A program made the position numbers and the translations under genes. 64,000 nucleotides of DNA from Nitrospirota bacterium (lineage in GTDB: Bacteria; Nitrospinota_A; UBA7883; JACRGQ01): positions 23,398 to 87,397 of the forward strand of contig JAJRYD010000003.1 of NCBI GenBank assembly GCA_024275955.1. The letters are read 5' to 3'. The notes under the pieces were generated by a model, which worked only from the letters and a program-made list of their open reading frames with translations, was not told where the DNA came from and ran no database searches. Below, piece after piece: positions 53,363-61,073 of the stretch; the first letter of the stretch is position 1; the number at the start of each line of letters is the position of its first letter.

Positions 53363-53492
53363 CGGGTCTGGTACCGAAATGGTTTTTGAACTATTTAAAG
53401 GAAAGACTCATCTTTTAACTTCTTCAAAATAGATGTTTGAACGAACAACCATTATTAAGCAAAATCAAATTTATCGGGTTTGGCAATAGCCC
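53363..53492 (-). repeat. MITE-like element, copy 7 (subtype B)
   Basis: 130 bp in reverse orientation, ends CGGGTCTGGTACC and (rc) GGGCTATTGCC. Flanked by TATTA (53358-53362 and 53493-53497), a 5-bp duplication. Confidence 0.85.
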
Positions 53493-53537
53493 TATTATCG
53501 GCCCTGCTGGTGCCAGACGAAGCTACAAGAGAATAAA

Positions 53538-54188
53538 CTACCTGCCGAGTTCGCGGACATAGGCTACAAGGTCTTCGATTTCACCTTCGTTAAGGGTATC
53601 GTGCCAGCTTGGCATGTAGTCGCCTTTTCCTTCGCTAATAATTCTGGCAAGCTCTTTATCGGTTATCTTTTGTGCCTGACCAAGTTTCTCGAAATGAATC
53701 ATGTTGATTCCGATAAGGCTAGCCATCACGCCGTTCCCTTTGCCATGCTGGCCGTGACAAGCGACGCATGCCGTTTTGTATATCATTCTTCCTCTTCTCG
53801 CATCGCCCTTAAAGCTTATTCTGTGCTGGTTCAACCTTGTCAGGTAGGCGGCCAGATGGTCTATATTCGCCTTTGGAAGAGCTTCGTTCCATTGCGGCAT
53901 TTTAGAGCCTTCCATTCTTCCATACCCGCCTATTATCTTGGCAATCTCTTCCGCGCTCTTTTTGCCATACTTGTTAGTAGCCAGTTTAGCCGGCTCGACT
54001 CTCATTTTCTTCGCGAGCGGTCCTGTTGTGTTGCCGTCTTTCCCGTGGCATATCTGACAATAAGAGCGGTAAAGATGTTTGCCTATATTCGGGTCGGCGG
54101 TTCGTTTCGCGAAGGAGTTCGATGGCAAAAACATTATTGCCGCAAACAGGGTAGACAACAGAATAGATTTAACCGATAACGTCTTCAT
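53538..54188 (-). CDS. Periplasmic diheme cytochrome c
   Basis: 216 residues from the ATG at 54188, which follows GGAGAG by 4 nt; a start at 54218 is less likely. A signal peptide (SVKSILLSTLFAAIMFLPSNSFA) leads to two class I cytochrome domains, each with one CxxCH (CQICHGKDG and CVACHGQHG) and distal Met candidates in GSKMPQW and GDYMPSW. It follows the act operon by 30 nt and is probably cotranscribed. It is a likely electron carrier from alternative complex III to an oxidase, but no oxidase is in the window. Confidence 0.88.
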   Translation of the reverse strand: MKTLSVKSILLSTLFAAIMFLPSNSFAKRTADPNIGKHLYRSYCQICHGKDGNTTGPLAKKMRVEPAKLATNKYGKKSAEEIAKIIGGYGRMEGSKMPQWNEALPKANIDHLAAYLTRLNQHRISFKGDARRGRMIYKTACVACHGQHGKGNGVMASLIGINMIHFEKLGQAQKITDKELARIISEGKGDYMPSWHDTLNEGEIEDLVAYVRELGR

Positions 54189-54218
54189 CTTTCTCTCCCA
54201 TGAGAACCGAGTAATCAT

Positions 54219-54701
54219 TTACTTCCCCTGTAGTTTACGAAGGTACGCGGTTATTTGCCACGTTTCCTCGTCGGTCAGTTCGTTTCTGTAGTTCGGCATG
54301 CCGCCCTCTCCTTCGCTGGCGAGAATCTTTACAAAAATTTCCCCGTCCGTAAGCTCAACCGTGCTGGATTCAGTAAGGTCAAACGGCATCGTTTCCATCT
54401 TTTGGGCAACAAGCGTATCGGACCTTCCGGTCATGCCGTGGCAAATAGCGCAGTAAACATCGTAAAGAGGCTTGCCTGCCGCTTTTGCGTCGTTAGTAAA
54501 CTCAAACGGAGAGCTAAGGGTAACGCCCTCTATCTCCCTGTAATTTTCGATAAGGCCGGTTATAGGAACCGAGCGGGCAGGCTTCCATTTGCGTGGAGCT
54601 TCCTGAGTTTTAAACGAAGACTGCTCCCAAAGATCTCTATCGTAGTTTTCGCACCCAGTGCCGAGAAATGCTATCGCGAGAACTATTAGTATGCGCCTCA
54701 A
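54219..54701 (-). CDS. actE: Alternative complex III subunit ActE (monoheme cytochrome c lipoprotein)
   Basis: 160 residues. The signal peptide ends in lipobox LGTGC, so the protein is lipid-anchored. One CxxCH site (YCAICHGMTG) and Met candidates in GGMPNYRNEL make a class I cytochrome. In alternative complex III, ActE accepts electrons from the core and passes them on. The start is TTG at 54701, sharing bases with the actD stop. Confidence 0.88.
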   Translation of the reverse strand: MRRILIVLAIAFLGTGCENYDRDLWEQSSFKTQEAPRKWKPARSVPITGLIENYREIEGVTLSSPFEFTNDAKAAGKPLYDVYCAICHGMTGRSDTLVAQKMETMPFDLTESSTVELTDGEIFVKILASEGEGGMPNYRNELTDEETWQITAYLRKLQGK

Positions 54702-55216
54702 TAGTCTCCCCTCCCGTTCTTTATTCCTATCGCCCCGTGGCTGTTGAATATATCTTCCACCTTACTTGCCTGCGAGCTGTCTTCGCACTGCACAAGAACC
54801 CCTATCCTCCCGTTGCTTATCTCTTCGTCGTAAGCAAGGTCTGTCCAGTTAGGAAGCCTTGCAAACCAGAAAAGGCTTAAAAAAGAACCAAGCACTATTC
54901 CAAGGTTGGTTGTTTCATAACAGATAAGCGCGACGACCGGAAAGGAAACAGGATCTTTTCCGCCGACGTTGAGGTTTATAATCCACTGCGTCCAGCCGGC
55001 AATAAACAGGCCGGCGCAAAGCCCAAGCAGGCCGCCGACAAACGCCACCTTCCATATGGGCGGATGAAAATCCTCGTGGAAGTAGGCACCGTCCGGGTAA
55101 GGGCCGGCGGTAAGCAGGCTTATATCTTTTTTCTCTATCGAAAGGTCGAGAATCGGGCCGGCAGTTTTGGCCGTTTTCTCGATGCTGTCAAAAAGACCGA
55201 GTACTGTAGGCTTCAT
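54698..55216 (-). CDS. actD: Alternative complex III subunit ActD (DUF3341)
   Basis: 172 residues with two membrane helices (about 52-80 and 98-122), as in DUF3341/ActD. The C-terminal half has a ferredoxin-like fold signature (GRIGVLVQCEDSSQASKVEDIFNSHGA). ActD is a peripheral-membrane scaffold of the complex without cofactors. Its ATG shares one base with the actC stop. Confidence 0.88.
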   Translation of the reverse strand: MKPTVLGLFDSIEKTAKTAGPILDLSIEKKDISLLTAGPYPDGAYFHEDFHPPIWKVAFVGGLLGLCAGLFIAGWTQWIINLNVGGKDPVSFPVVALICYETTNLGIVLGSFLSLFWFARLPNWTDLAYDEEISNGRIGVLVQCEDSSQASKVEDIFNSHGAIGIKNGRGDY

Positions 55217-56676
55217 CAGTGCGCCTCCGGATTTCCGTACACGCGTACATGAGTGTTTCCAACTGCCATATCGGCGGTAAGCACCTTGCCTTCCCTAACA
55301 TCGGCAATGGTAACTATAGGCATTAGTTTTATAAAGACAGCGTAGAGCAGGAAGAAATATGCGAACGCTCCGCACGCTATCGAAATTTCTACAAACGATG
55401 GAGTATAGTCTGTCCATGTGAACGGGTTGTCGCGGTGGCTGAGTACCGGAACGACTATAAGGTAGCGCTCTATATACATAGCCAAGTTTACCCACGCTGT
55501 AATTCCAAAAAGCATTACAGGGCTGTTTCTTATCCTATTCCACGAAAGACCGCAGATAGTGATAACAGAGCAACTAAGCATCAGCCATGCGTGTACCCCG
55601 AACCTGTGATGCTCCCAGCTTCTGACAGCCTGCTCGGCAGGATTATTAGCATACCAAGCAACAAGGAAATCGGTAAAGTAAAAGTATGTCCAGATAATCG
55701 ACATAAGTAAAAGCATTTTTGAAAGGTTCGCAAGATGCACAACTTTTATTATTTTATCAAGACCAAAAACCCACCTAAGAAGTATCATCAAGGTAATAAC
55801 ACCAGCGACGCCGGAATAGATGGCACCGACAACAAAGTAAGGACCGAATATGGTGGTGTGCCAGATAGGCGTAATCGACATCGCGAAATCCCACGATACG
55901 ATAGTATGAACGGAAGGCGCTATAAGCAAAACGAATACCGCCAAGAGCATCGAAACCTTTTCGTAAACCAGCCATTGCCTGTGGGTGCCTCTCCAGCCAA
56001 GCGCTAGAACTCTAAAATATATTTTACGCCAATGGTTCTTTGGGCAGAGGTCGCGCGCGAGAGCTATATCGGGCAAAAGGCCGACGTAAAGAAATATAGA
56101 CGAAGCGGTAAGGTAAACGGTAATCGCCGTCATATCCCACGCAAGCGGGCTTCTAAGGTTGGGCCAAAGCTCCCGCTGGTTTGGAAGCGGAAACATATAA
56201 TAAACACGCCACAGCCTACCAACATGGATAAGCGGAAACATGCCGGCAACAAGCAGTGAGAAGGTGGTCATCGCTTCCGCGCCCCTTAGTATCGGCCTTC
56301 TCCAGTTTGCCTTTACAAGCCTTAGTATGGAAGAGACCATAGTGCCGGAATGGGAAACACCAACCCAGAATACAAAGGTAGCTATATACATACCCCAAAA
56401 AACCGGATGGTTAAGATTCGCGACACCCATGCCGGTAATAATCTGGAAACCCCATGCAGCGGCGCCAAAAGCAACGATAGAAGCAAGCGAAAGGGTAAAG
56501 ATAAACCATGCCTTAGTGGTAAGGAACATCGGCAAAAGCGACTGCTGGTTAAGGCTGTCTTCCGAGATGCTAAGGTCGACATCCGGGCCGTTAGCGACAT
56601 TCGCGTCTACCGACCTTTTAAGACCATCCTCAAAATTGGGGAGATGTTTTACATCAACGTCTTCGTTTGAAGCCAT
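55216..56676 (-). CDS. actC: Alternative complex III subunit ActC (NrfD family)
   Basis: 486 residues with about ten membrane helices (for example VFWVGVSHSGTMVSSIL, MLLAVFVLLIAPSVHTIVSWDFA). This is the quinol-oxidising NrfD/PsrC-type subunit. The conserved VGVSHSGTMVSSILRL segment that lines the quinol site is present, with the His and the Asp of the same helix region. It lies between the Fe-S subunit and actD. Length fits ActC rather than the shorter NrfD. Confidence 0.92.
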   Translation of the reverse strand: MASNEDVDVKHLPNFEDGLKRSVDANVANGPDVDLSISEDSLNQQSLLPMFLTTKAWFIFTLSLASIVAFGAAAWGFQIITGMGVANLNHPVFWGMYIATFVFWVGVSHSGTMVSSILRLVKANWRRPILRGAEAMTTFSLLVAGMFPLIHVGRLWRVYYMFPLPNQRELWPNLRSPLAWDMTAITVYLTASSIFLYVGLLPDIALARDLCPKNHWRKIYFRVLALGWRGTHRQWLVYEKVSMLLAVFVLLIAPSVHTIVSWDFAMSITPIWHTTIFGPYFVVGAIYSGVAGVITLMILLRWVFGLDKIIKVVHLANLSKMLLLMSIIWTYFYFTDFLVAWYANNPAEQAVRSWEHHRFGVHAWLMLSCSVITICGLSWNRIRNSPVMLFGITAWVNLAMYIERYLIVVPVLSHRDNPFTWTDYTPSFVEISIACGAFAYFFLLYAVFIKLMPIVTIADVREGKVLTADMAVGNTHVRVYGNPEAH

Positions 56677-56679
56677 CTG

Positions 56680-57456
56680 CTATGCCCCCCCTTTAAGATA
56701 TATTACCGAAGTTTCAAGACCATGCGACTCAAGAAGCCTGTGGCGGCGTTTGCTTTTGGCAAGCGAATGAACCTTGCTGTCAGGGTCGTTCACGTTGCCA
56801 AAGGTAATCGCGCCGGTAGGACAGCTCTGCCCACATGCCGGCATAATGTCGCCGTCCTTGACAACCCTTCCCTCATCTTTGGCATTATCTTTGCCGCGCC
56901 TTATACGCTGAATACAAAAGGTACATTTTTCCATGATGCCTTTTTCGCGTATCGATACATCAGGGTTCAACTGCTCATCAAGCGGCTTTCTAAACACATA
57001 ATCCTTTTTTCTAAAAGCAGGTATGTAGCCGTAATAATCTTTCTCATCAAAGAAATCGAACCAGTTGAACTTTCTTACCCCGTAAGGGCAGTTATTTCCG
57101 CAAAACCGTGTGCCTATACAACGGTTGTAGATCATCGCGTTGAGCCCTTCAGGGTTATGGTAGGTGGCAAAGACAGGGCAGACAGGCTCGCATGGAGCGT
57201 TGCCGCAATGCTGGCACATCATCGGAAGAAATACTGTTCTTATATTCGGCCATTCGCCTTCAAAGTAGCGCTCTATTCTGAGCCAAGACATTCTTCTGCT
57301 CTGGAGAGCTATTTTCTCTCCCACAACCGCCACATTGTTTTCCGCCTGACAACTAACGGCGCAAGCACCGCAACCGTTGCATTTGTCCAGATCTATAACC
57401 ATTACCCATTTGTAATCGTTGTCGCGATGCGTGTTAAACGACCAAGATATACCCAC
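56680..57456 (-). CDS. Alternative complex III iron-sulfur subunit (ActB2)
   Basis: 258 residues with four cysteine groups of NrfC/PsrB type: CNGCGACAVSC, CQHCGNAPCEPVC, CIGTRFCGNNC and CTFCIQRI...CGQSC. These give three 4Fe-4S clusters plus a 3Fe-4S or a fourth. No signal peptide, so it is probably carried to the periplasm with the Tat-exported partner. In many ACIII operons, actB is one fused gene; here this half is separate and starts with GTG at 57456, with GGGAG 9 nt upstream. Confidence 0.9.
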   Translation of the reverse strand: MGISWSFNTHRDNDYKWVMVIDLDKCNGCGACAVSCQAENNVAVVGEKIALQSRRMSWLRIERYFEGEWPNIRTVFLPMMCQHCGNAPCEPVCPVFATYHNPEGLNAMIYNRCIGTRFCGNNCPYGVRKFNWFDFFDEKDYYGYIPAFRKKDYVFRKPLDEQLNPDVSIREKGIMEKCTFCIQRIRRGKDNAKDEGRVVKDGDIMPACGQSCPTGAITFGNVNDPDSKVHSLAKSKRRHRLLESHGLETSVIYLKGGA

Positions 57457-57472
57457 CTATGTAATCTCCCAG

Positions 57473-59689
57473 CTACAGTTGGAACACTTCAGTTTCATAT
57501 TGACCTTCAGGATGACCTTCTCGAACCATCTTCTTTTTCCGGCCGGTTTTAGTAATCTTTACCCGGATGCCTCTGTACGCAGGTTCATCCATGCCGTTTA
57601 TGGCAAAGTCGCCGATAAGGTTCATCGGGTTGGCACCCCTGCCGCTAGCTTCATGCCCAAAAGAGCTATGCCCATACCCAAAAGGCACCGCAATGGTATC
57701 GGGACCGATACCGGGATATATGTAAGCTGGAGCTTCTATCGAACCAAAAGGCGATTCAACTTTTAAAATATCGCCGTCATGTATACCTTCTTTCAAAGCG
57801 GCCTTCGGGTTTATCTCTACCCATGATGTCCAACAAAGCGTAGTCATAGGCTCCGGCATTTCCTGAAGCCACGGAAGGTTGGCGCTACTGCCGTCACCGA
57901 TATTAACCGTACGGTATGGATGCAGATAAAAAGAGAACTCGGTACCGCCGGCAAAACCGGCGTTGCTTATAGCAACCGGCTCAACAGTTTCCGACATGTA
58001 AGAACGCTTATCGGCATCCCCGTTTTTAGCATCGTCCCACCAGCCGCCGTTTTGCAAAAGCTTTTCCCATACTTTATTTTCGTTATGCCCCTCAAGCCCG
58101 ATGTCGAGCTGTAACGACCTTATCATCTCTCTTATAAGCTCCTCTGTGTTCGCCACGCCGATACCGGCACCCGCCTTTGCCGATGCTTTTATCAAAACAT
58201 CGCCAGACTGAATGATTCCGGCGTCAGGGTTCACGACAGGCTGTATCGTGTTCAGCACAGGAACGCCGTGAGGATAATCGACAACCTGAGCCGACCATGA
58301 TTCCAGAAAATGAAGATCCGGCAGTACAAGGTCGGCATACAGGGAGGTGCTGTTAAGGAAACAGCCGAACTGCGCAACAAACCGAGTCTCAGACAACGCC
58401 TCTTTCATCTTCAGCTGAGGAGGCGTGGTATGAACAGGATCGGAATTTATAATTATTCCAAGCGCCGCGGTTTTAGCCTTTGCCGCCACCTTTTTTAACG
58501 CGCTGTATTCCATCACGCTTGGAGAAACACCGATAAAGTTTTTAATCTTTTCGTAAAGAGCGGTATCTGTGGCTGGCATCGAAGAATGGATACCCTGCTC
58601 AGCCGCAATCCTTACAAGAAGGAAATTAAGAAAGTTCACCGCTTTAAGCGAGTCAACTCCGTTTGTGTGCGAAGCAAGGTCTTCGCCCGGTATAACGACG
58701 GAAGGAAGATGCTCGACAAGTGTCTTTGCGATACGCGCGACATCTTTGCCCGCGACACCTGTAATTCTTGTAGCCGCTTCCGGCGTATCGTTTTGGAGTG
58801 CCTCCACCCACGCAGATTTTTCAACGGCAGGGATGTTCTTTAAGAAGCTATACTTGTTAACCATATTCAGCACTTCATGCGCTACCGCGTTTGCGAGGTT
58901 GCCAAGAGTTCCCTGTTTAGCGGCTATAAAGTGATCGGCGTTTGCCGCAGTCATAGAAAGCCTTGAGCCGGCATAAATCAGCTGGCCTCTTCTTGTTATA
59001 TCTTTGTTACCGCGCATCTGCCCGTAAGCCCAGCTAAAGTGAACAGGCGAAAACCCGCTCTCAAAAATATCGGCACCAAGGAGAAGCACCGAACCGGCAT
59101 CGGCCATCTGGTAGTACGGAGCGCCGCTACCGGTGCGCGACGCGGCGACATGGCTAGCTGTGCCGTTAATGCCGGGAACAGCAAAACTATCTGAACCGAG
59201 ATTGGCAAGAACCTTGCCGGCAATCGCCGCGTTCATGTCGGTACTGCTTCCGGCTAAAACGTAGGAACCTTTTTCTTTGCCTTTTTTCATATTCGCGGTA
59301 AGAAGCGCTATCGCTTCATCCCATGTGACAGGCTTAAAGCTGTTGGAGCCTTTCGCGCCGTCTCTTACCATTGGGGTTTTTATTCTTTCCGGGTGGTAAA
59401 GCTGTTGGACAGCCGCCTGCCCGCGCGCGCAGACACCGCCGTTATTGACAGGATGGTTTGGGTTGCCTTCTATCTTCTTTGCCCTGCCTTCGACGATTCT
59501 TACCTTAACCCCGCAACCGGCATCGCACATACCGCAGGTAGTGTTGTACCACCAACCTTCAACAGGGTTGATGCCTTCGTCGGGCGGAATCGCGAATGGA
59601 ATTATCTTTTGCGCAATCTGTCCGCAAGAGCCTGTAAGCCCCGCCACCGCGGTGGCAGAACCAAGTTTTATAAAAGATCGCCTATCCAT
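57473..59689 (-). CDS. Alternative complex III molybdopterin-fold subunit (ActB1), Tat-exported
   Basis: 738 residues of the molybdopterin oxidoreductase fold. The N-terminus RRSFIKLGSATAVAGLTG is a Tat signal. Near residue 53 is CGMCDAGC...CARG, a standard 4Fe-4S motif. In the described ACIII enzymes the B1 domain carries no cofactor, so its presence is notable. At the place of the Mo ligand (GTASHVAASRTG) there is no Cys. C-terminal guanosine-binding PFGYGHSSFG is present. It probably forms a structural, electron-passing subunit, not an oxidoreductase on its own. Confidence 0.88.
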   Translation of the reverse strand: MDRRSFIKLGSATAVAGLTGSCGQIAQKIIPFAIPPDEGINPVEGWWYNTTCGMCDAGCGVKVRIVEGRAKKIEGNPNHPVNNGGVCARGQAAVQQLYHPERIKTPMVRDGAKGSNSFKPVTWDEAIALLTANMKKGKEKGSYVLAGSSTDMNAAIAGKVLANLGSDSFAVPGINGTASHVAASRTGSGAPYYQMADAGSVLLLGADIFESGFSPVHFSWAYGQMRGNKDITRRGQLIYAGSRLSMTAANADHFIAAKQGTLGNLANAVAHEVLNMVNKYSFLKNIPAVEKSAWVEALQNDTPEAATRITGVAGKDVARIAKTLVEHLPSVVIPGEDLASHTNGVDSLKAVNFLNFLLVRIAAEQGIHSSMPATDTALYEKIKNFIGVSPSVMEYSALKKVAAKAKTAALGIIINSDPVHTTPPQLKMKEALSETRFVAQFGCFLNSTSLYADLVLPDLHFLESWSAQVVDYPHGVPVLNTIQPVVNPDAGIIQSGDVLIKASAKAGAGIGVANTEELIREMIRSLQLDIGLEGHNENKVWEKLLQNGGWWDDAKNGDADKRSYMSETVEPVAISNAGFAGGTEFSFYLHPYRTVNIGDGSSANLPWLQEMPEPMTTLCWTSWVEINPKAALKEGIHDGDILKVESPFGSIEAPAYIYPGIGPDTIAVPFGYGHSSFGHEASGRGANPMNLIGDFAINGMDEPAYRGIRVKITKTGRKKKMVREGHPEGQYETEVFQL

Positions 59690-59707
59690 ATTTTTTCCTT
59701 AACCTCT

Positions 59708-60268
59708 TTATGAGTGGCATGTATAACAATCGGTCGGTGCTTTGTTGTCCTGATGACAATTAAGACAAAAACCCATTTTATGCTCATTTACCTTCCCGAC
59801 AACTTCCATCGTCTCAACAGGGCCATGACATTCCTGACATGCGAACCCCTTTTTAATATGCCGCTTATGGCTAAACCATACATGATCCGGAAGATCGTAA
59901 ACCCTGTTCCACTCTATTGGAGTGTTTGTTTCTATATTCTTTTTAAGAGCGGTTATCGCGGGAGACTGTTTGGTTAGGTTTGCGTGGCAGTTGTCGCAGG
60001 TCTTAAGCGAAGGAACGCCGGCCATCTCCGAGCGTCTCGCGTAAGTGTGACAATACTGACACGGCACCTTCATATCGCCGGCATGGAGCTTGTGAGAAAA
60101 AGCTATCGGCTGTTCTGGAGTAAATGTAGATAAAGAAAGAATAGGCCCGTTGTAGAAATAGACAACCTTATAGGTAAGCACTCCGCCAATAAATATCACC
60201 AAGACCATGATAAGCCTGGCTGTTATTGATGTCGGTATCAGCGATGCGGTAGTTCTTGAATACCCCAT
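59708..60268 (-). CDS. actA: Alternative complex III subunit ActA (pentaheme cytochrome c)
   Basis: 186 residues. One N-terminal helix (about 17-40: LIMVLVIFIGGVLTYKVVYFY) anchors it in the membrane; the periplasmic part has five CxxCH sites (CQYCH, CDNCH, CQECH, CLNCH, CYTCH) and His-rich segments for the axial ligands (FSHKLHAGD, FSHKRHIKK). This is the class III-like pentaheme ActA. It leads the operon; AGGAG is close to the ATG. Confidence 0.92.
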   Translation of the reverse strand: MGYSRTTASLIPTSITARLIMVLVIFIGGVLTYKVVYFYNGPILSLSTFTPEQPIAFSHKLHAGDMKVPCQYCHTYARRSEMAGVPSLKTCDNCHANLTKQSPAITALKKNIETNTPIEWNRVYDLPDHVWFSHKRHIKKGFACQECHGPVETMEVVGKVNEHKMGFCLNCHQDNKAPTDCYTCHS

Positions 60269-60318
60269 AATCTCCTGCTACTAAATTCACCCCACAAATT
60301 TAAATACGCCGCTCCTCC

Positions 60319-60327
60319 AGTATATCA
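60319..60327 (-). promoter_or_regulatory. Extended -10 promoter of the act operon
   Basis: TGATATACT on the minus strand: TG, one base and TATACT (5/6). It predicts a start near 60312 and a leader of about 44 nt. No convincing -35 box, and no FNR or ArcA site recognised. Confidence 0.45.
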
Positions 60328-60566
60328 GCCACCCCCCGATTCCGAAAACTGGAAAAACGAAAGACAGTCTAAACGAAAGAAAAGACGAATGGAAGGGGTA
60401 AAACAAAAAAAAACTGATTTTATGCAAAAAATTTTTATGAAATGCGGATGGAAAAACAAGAAATTAAGAAATTTGCTGGAGATTTTAGGTTAGATATAGG
60501 CATATTCCCATTTACCGGCATGCTTTATAAAACTGGCCCAGCCGCACCTGCAAAAACAACCTTTAG
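60328..60566. other. Gene-free spacer between act operon and element copy 8
   Basis: A-rich DNA with no ORF of note and no recognisable RNA or terminator. Confidence 0.5.
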
Positions 60567-60695
60567 GGGGCTGTTGCCGAATGGCATAAATTCGATTTTT
60601 CCACAAATCGCCAATCTCTAAAACCTCTCTTTTAAAGAAGTTAGAAAATAAATTTCCCTTTTCAATGCTCAAAAAACTCTTTTGGAAACAGTCCC
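60567..60695 (+). repeat. MITE-like element, copy 8 (subtype A)
   Basis: 129 bp with 12-bp ends GGGGCTGTTGCC and (rc) GGGACTGTTTCC, flanked by TTTAG (60562-60566 and 60696-60700). Best-defined copy of subtype A. Confidence 0.88.
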
Positions 60696-60891
60696 TTTAG
60701 ATAGAATCATTCCAAATGTTCTACCGCCAGCACTCCGCCGCTGTTTGCGATAACTTCTTGAAATATCTGAACATTGCCTGCTTTTACGGCGAAATGCCTG
60801 TAAATAAGATATCTTTGTATGGGGCGGTCTAAATATCGCTTACTTTTATACCGCAACATGCCGGCTTTCGCTTAATTTTGCTATCAATTTA

Positions 60892-60900
60892 TGGTAGAAT
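60892..60900 (+). promoter_or_regulatory. Extended -10 promoter of the 903-residue lipoprotein
   Basis: TGGTAGAAT, an extended -10 element, about 170 nt before the ATG at 61074. A weak -35 (TTAATT) lies 17 nt upstream. Confidence 0.4.
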
Positions 60901-61073
60901 GCACCGAGTTGGCTTTGGATTTTGTGGAGTTTAAAAAGTAAAAAAACTGGAGTTTTTGGGTAGCTTTATGGTGGAGTTGCTCTTGATAGGCATCGGTAGA
61001 ATAGCTTTCTGCTTAGAAGCACGGTGTAGCTTGGTAAATTCTGATTAAAAATTTTCTTACATGGGGATTTGTT

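Noticed and set aside
53601-54179. A 192-codon open frame antisense to the diheme cytochrome
   Set aside because: Overlaps a gene with two heme sites and a signal peptide, and has no features of its own.
56722-57552. A 276-codon open frame antisense to the iron-sulfur subunit
   Set aside because: The sense strand carries four textbook cysteine clusters. The antisense product looks like random sequence.
60490-60672. A 60-codon frame through element copy 8
   Set aside because: It is not shared by the other copies of the element, so the element does not encode a protein.
27610-60695. The elements as Tn3-derived TIMEs, because of GGGG ends and 5-bp duplications
   Set aside because: Tn3-type ends are about 38 bp with a different sequence. 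Here the inverted repeat fades after about 12 bp.
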